The translations under genes and the position numbers were made by a program. A stretch of 64,000 nt of DNA from Hofstenia miamia. Taxonomy: Eukaryota; Xenacoelomorpha; Acoela. The DNA lies in the NCBI GenBank assembly GCA_004352715.1, contig SCFE01000120.1, forward strand, positions 1,062,665-1,126,664, read 5' to 3'. Below are positions 59,558-64,000 of the stretch, in pieces. The notes under the pieces are model-generated. The model was not told the origin of the DNA, searched no databases, and worked only from the letters and a program-made list of their open reading frames with translations. The stretch's first letter is position 1, and each line of letters opens with the position of its first letter.

Positions 59558-62500
59558 GGGTGCAAGGGGTGCATGCACCCCTAAATTGCAAATCTTGCAC
59601 CCCAAATAGTGCAAAAGTTGCACCCTTCTTACTAATATAAATTATATATTATTGCATTGCAGAAACCTCTGCTTAACTTAACACTTCTTGATGATATCAG
59701 ATATTGCGTTACATTACATCATAATGATAAAGATACAAACGAAATGTATATTGTTAGTTTTGTAGAATATGATCAAATAACATTTTTAATTGCCTTCCTT
59801 GTTCACCACTCTGTTCGTTTCAGTAAATAAGTAGTTTCTTAAGAAGTAGGATAAGATTAACATCAAAGTGTGTCTTACTGTTTATAACACAAAAGGTGTC
59901 ATGGAGTCAGCTTGGACCCCATTACCAAAAGTTTCTGATAAAAAGGTGAAATTTCAATCACATATACTACAAAGTGTCCAAGTCAGATGTACTTGATATA
60001 GAATAAAATTCTGAATGAAGAGAAATCTCTTCCATTCAGTGGAGGATTTATTGGCAGATTGTGGGACTACAGTCCCTCTATGAGGAAGCGAAGTGAAGTT
60101 CTTATATTGTGCCAGTCACAATCAGTCAAAACTTGTAAAAAGGATTGTATATGAATTGTAAGAGATATATCTTGAAGTTCTTGACACCTGTATTAATGAA
60201 CTTGATGCTCATTTCAGCAATAAATGTTAAAACAATTAATACCCAAACGGGAATCATATATATCTTAATGTAATTTATTAAGAAAAATGTAACACAGTGT
60301 GCTAAATGTTTGTGAATTACAACTCTTCAAAAAATTCATCTTTAAAGTGATGGGGGTTTTTGAAAATATGTATAAAATTTATGAACAGGTGGCAACTTAC
60401 ACTTTCCCTTCTGTGACGACTTAAAGGCTTTTCTCTACTTTTAATGCAGCAAAGAATATAGACAGATCAACTATGGCTGCAGAGAAACCAAGAAATACAA
60501 AATTACTAAAAACTTACCAATATGCCACTATTATCACTTGAGAAAGTTATTACTAAAGACAACTACAATTCAATTTTGGCAATATTCATAAAAAAAACGC
60601 GTCGACTTTTGCTAGAAAACTGTTCGTGATATTGGTTTGTTACGTTTATTTGTATTTTTGTGTAAGATTTTTATATAAATAAGTTCTCTCATTTTTCCCT
60701 TTGCAATTTATTGTTTAATTACCTAGATATTAATACATTACAGACGCTTTTGATCAAATTCGGAAATGAATGACTAATGTTTAGTACGAAATTATTTTTC
60801 AAAACCGTTTTCAGCACCAAATCTAAATGTGCACCCTTTAGCAATTGTTTTGCATTCCCAAGAATAAAATTCTGCATACGTGAAATTGTGTTTACTATTA
60901 CAAGTCAACTGTTGGCATACCTCAAAAACTTGGAGGTCCTTTTCATAGATCATCCCATGCTCAAATAAGGAAAAAAGAAGCCTACATTCAAAGCATCTCA
61001 TGGGTTGGCCAAATATCGAACTGCAATATCATTGAAAACGTCTGGGGTATATGTAAGTGTAAAGAATAATCTAGAACATTAGGGGAATAATTAAAAAACA
61101 TGTTACCATGGATTAAACAAAACTATGAGCGAATTCTCCAGTTCGAAGATCTAAGATCATTATTGCTTTCCCACACCAAGTATTCACCCTAATCTTTACA
61201 ACCTTTTTTATGCACGTTGGTTTCACAAGAGGGGTAAAAAATACCCCAAAGTATATTTTTGATATATGAATGCTATTGTGATGAAGTTTGGCACAAAGGT
61301 AAAATTGGGTAAAAAATTTGAAAAAATTTCAAAAAAAAATTTTTGCAAAAATTTGGTAAAAATGCTAAGAGGTATATCTTACGTCAAAATGGTTATTATT
61401 CTTGGGCAACTTTTGATATTTTTCTATTCAAAACACAAACTATAAGGTCTAGTAATAACCTAAGGCATATTGATTTGTAGTTGTTAATGCTGATGTCAAC
61501 ATTTATTGCTTTTGTTTAGTCATTTTTATATTTCTATATTCAAATAACTGTCAATCCGATTTGACAAAATATTCATAATTCCTTGACAAAAAACCATTTT
61601 CATCCTAAAATTTCCACAGAATGTGTAAAGCTAAACTGAATGCGGTGAAAAGTTCAGCCAACCTTTCAAATTTGATTTTAAAAAAGTTTTTAATAAAGAT
61701 TCGCATGGTGGTAAATTTACCCCTCATTGTTAAGAAAAGGGCTAAAAAAACTCTTTGTTTTCAAATTTCTGCATGGTGTGCATTTGGCTAAAATATTTTG
61801 TTAATTTACTGTCACACTTAATTTATTTAGTCGGGCTGTATTTTCGTATTTTACTAGAAATCTCGGAGTTATTTGTCAAATTTAAATGTAATCGCAATTA
61901 CTCAAATTGTTCATAAAGAAATATTTTTCAAAAATATATTGTTTTCAGTCATTTATTTAAATCCAAAGAACCAAATAATTTGATAACTTCATTACCAACA
62001 TTTAAATAGTTTTAAGTTGCTTGTAATAAAATCTACTGCCTCAAATTATATTTTCCTTTAAATGTATTGGTAGGTAGAGACAATTTTGTAATTTGATAAT
62101 TCACTTTTGTCTAATCATTGACAATTGGGTGCACCTCTGTTAAAATTTAGTCGGCATGACGTGGTTAGTTTGCGTGTATTGAAATTATTCTGTATTCTAT
62201 ATTGATGTATTGCGTGTAGATATTTCATATTTTGTGTAGGTATCTCGTGCATTGGTGTATGTTTCTTAATCGATTCAACGGGTGGGCAAACTGCTGCCCT
62301 TCAAAGGTTTTACTGCGGTTTCCTTTTAACAATTTTTGCACTTACAAATATCTTATCACTTGGTTTTATTATTAAAACCCGCCAACCTTGCAAAAACACC
62401 CTGTGTAGCCTACAATAAAAAATGTTTGCCCACCACGATTTATATCAAGAAAGAAAACATATTTTCTTTCAATTTTGTAAATTTTAATTCCTAGAGGACA

Positions 62501-63130
62501 AATCTCAAACAATAGTAGGAGAAATCTAGAGCAGTGTGTAACATTTTTTTACCAATTTTTCTGCCATAAGTCGATTAAGCCTGTTGCTAGATTGGAGACT
62601 AATATCAATTTATTTTCTACAAGTATTTCCTGCATCTTACAATTTCGAGTAAGTACATAGTTGCTGTATTTTAATCCAAAAATTCGTGTTTTCTATTGTG
62701 TATCCAGGACAACACTCTGAAAAGTCTATCACATGCTTATTCGCTGCGTAAGACTTTTTCTTTATAGTGCAGGATGTGAGATTTCTTAAACAAATCCCAA
62801 CAATTTACAACTGCTTTTAAGAAGCAGTGTAAGCTTCACAGAATTATAGAACACATTAGGAAGTTTGAATATTAAAAAAAGATTTAGAAAATTATTACAT
62901 AAGAAACTTTGCTTAGCATCCACTTGGCTAAGGGTCTGTTATGTGTGTAAATGACTCTCTACATATTTATTCTATATTCAATATATTTCTCAATATACAT
63001 GGATGTGCATATATCAACATGTATTTACATATATACATAACTTGAATGTTTGAAATATAAGGCTATTGATATGTATACATTCACATACCATAATTTGACA
63101 TTTGCAACGGAACATCTTTGAAATAGATCA

Positions 63131-63170
<40 letters not shown>

Positions 63171-63340
63171 AGTTGTAAATTTATTTTAATACTAGTACCT
63201 AAGATAATAATAAGACATAGGCATTGCACATTTCTACCTAACTTTTATAAATAATTACATAAAAGAATCAATTACATTTAAAATCATTTTTAGGATAAAA
63301 GATCGATTAGTGAACCTTCAGAAATACAATGATATTTATT
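59558..63340. other. AT-rich DNA, nothing recognised
   Basis: No gene or complete element. 61240-61370 is A/T homopolymer-rich. A (TA)n tract lies at about 63132-63164. Confidence 0.5.
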
Positions 63341-63556
63341 TCACTCATAATATCTTATTGTAGCTATGTTGTTCACATTGTCAAACATTTCCCCATGTAT
63401 ATTAAGAATTTTCAAAATCATTGGATATTGGCGCATGCATGAGTAAATGTAATCCGCTTTTATGGTGAAAAATTGGGCAAAATTATATTTCTGTGCATAC
63501 AGTACATGAAAATCTTCACTATCTTTCAATGAGGCATCCAATGTTTTTAAAATCAT
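63341..63556 (-). CDS. Unassigned exon-like open frame
   Basis: A 71-residue minus-strand frame preceded by possible AG acceptors (TTATCAG and AATTAG near 63580). The protein includes 'KTLDASLKDSEDFHVLYAQK' and 'TIKADYIYSCMRQYPMILKI'. The last part loosely recalls the end of a cyclic-nucleotide-binding domain of ion channels ('---DDL---L--YP----'), but this is weak. It ends TGA after 'RYYE'. It may be a last exon or chance. Confidence 0.3.
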   Translation of the reverse strand: MILKTLDASLKDSEDFHVLYAQKYNFAQFFTIKADYIYSCMRQYPMILKILNIHGEMFDNVNNIATIRYYE

Positions 63557-64000
63557 TCCAATTCTCCCCGTACCTAATTATCTGATAAGAAAGAGATCCG
63601 AAGGCTATAGGAGTAGCTGCAGTTGATCTGAACTATTTCATTTCAGGTGCGAAAGAAGAGGCAATACCCATTTCCATGGTGTGCTCCAATTTTTTGAGGT
63701 ATGAGCGCGTAAACCTTTTGAAGAAACTATTCAAGATTGTAAAAATGCTTACATAAATTTGGCTATCAAACCCAGTTCACATCTCTCTGCTGATAGATGA
63801 TTTTAAAACTTAATCTTAATAGATGAGCTTGTGTGAGCTATATTGAAATAAAAAATAATAATTTCAGGAATATATGCGTGCTTATCGCCGGATTTGGAAG
63901 GTCAAAGAAAAATATTTTAAAAGGGTGTTTCCATAGTCAGAGCGCTCCATATGTACATTTACATGTGTTCAATTTTTAGTTTTCTTACTCAATGTACGCA
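63557..64000. other. AT-rich DNA at the window end
   Basis: No recognised feature. Confidence 0.5.

Overview
This is nuclear DNA from an invertebrate animal: very AT-rich, intron-containing, and dominated by transposable elements in many states of decay. The animal assignment rests on a laminin-type EGF exon, a Zic/odd-paired-type zinc-finger locus, a cathepsin L-type protease gene with a 45-bp intron, and animal-type elements (Polinton/Maverick, Penelope-like, P/THAP, hAT, Tc1/mariner, CR1/Jockey-like LINE, Ty3/gypsy). I cannot name the species. The assembly is patchy. It has two 1000-N gaps, two shorter N runs inside (TA)n, and four single-N joins (17285, 39561, 39903, 53306), two of which bound an exact duplication.

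Layout. 1-92 is the end of a 48-bp satellite, inverted relative to the large array at 53.3-58.4 kb. 0.6-0.9 kb is a complete hAT MITE. 2.6-3.35 kb is the tail of a Penelope-like element (RT end plus GIY-YIG endonuclease). 6.8-9.5 kb is the only convincing intact-looking host gene, a papain-family protease, whose last intron carries a hAT element. 10.6-11.2 kb is an internally deleted mariner with perfect 28-bp ends. 11.7-22.4 kb holds scattered minus-strand remains of Polinton/Maverick-type elements (integrase C-terminus, an HNH-like fragment, adenovirus-type protease, major capsid-like protein). They are interleaved with a hAT fragment, one orphan laminin exon, an LTR-element gag-protease fragment and a P/THAP transposase. 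22.4-25.2 kb is a diverged, partly tandem repeat family with another copy at 13.7-15.0 kb.

25.4-33.6 kb is a long degenerate Ty3/gypsy element: gag, protease, RT/RNase H and integrase, then about 3 kb of unrecognised coding-like sequence in the env position, ending next to a polypurine tract. 35.9-36.8 kb is a Tc1-like transposase relic, 38.5-38.9 kb a palindromic hAT MITE, and 39-41.3 kb a LINE endonuclease/RT fragment with an assembly duplication. 43.0-43.9 kb is the Zic-like locus with several disabling changes. 44.8-46.2 kb is a second decayed gypsy pol, 50.5-50.8 kb another hAT MITE built from GGATC words, and 51.9-52.9 kb the minus-strand 3' half of a LINE. 53.3-58.4 kb is a near-perfect 48-bp satellite (104 full units). 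The last 5.6 kb has little recognisable content.

The genes do not form a pathway. The best candidates for something under-described are the Polinton-type remains, the gypsy post-pol region, and the homogeneous satellite whose edge recurs inverted at the window start.
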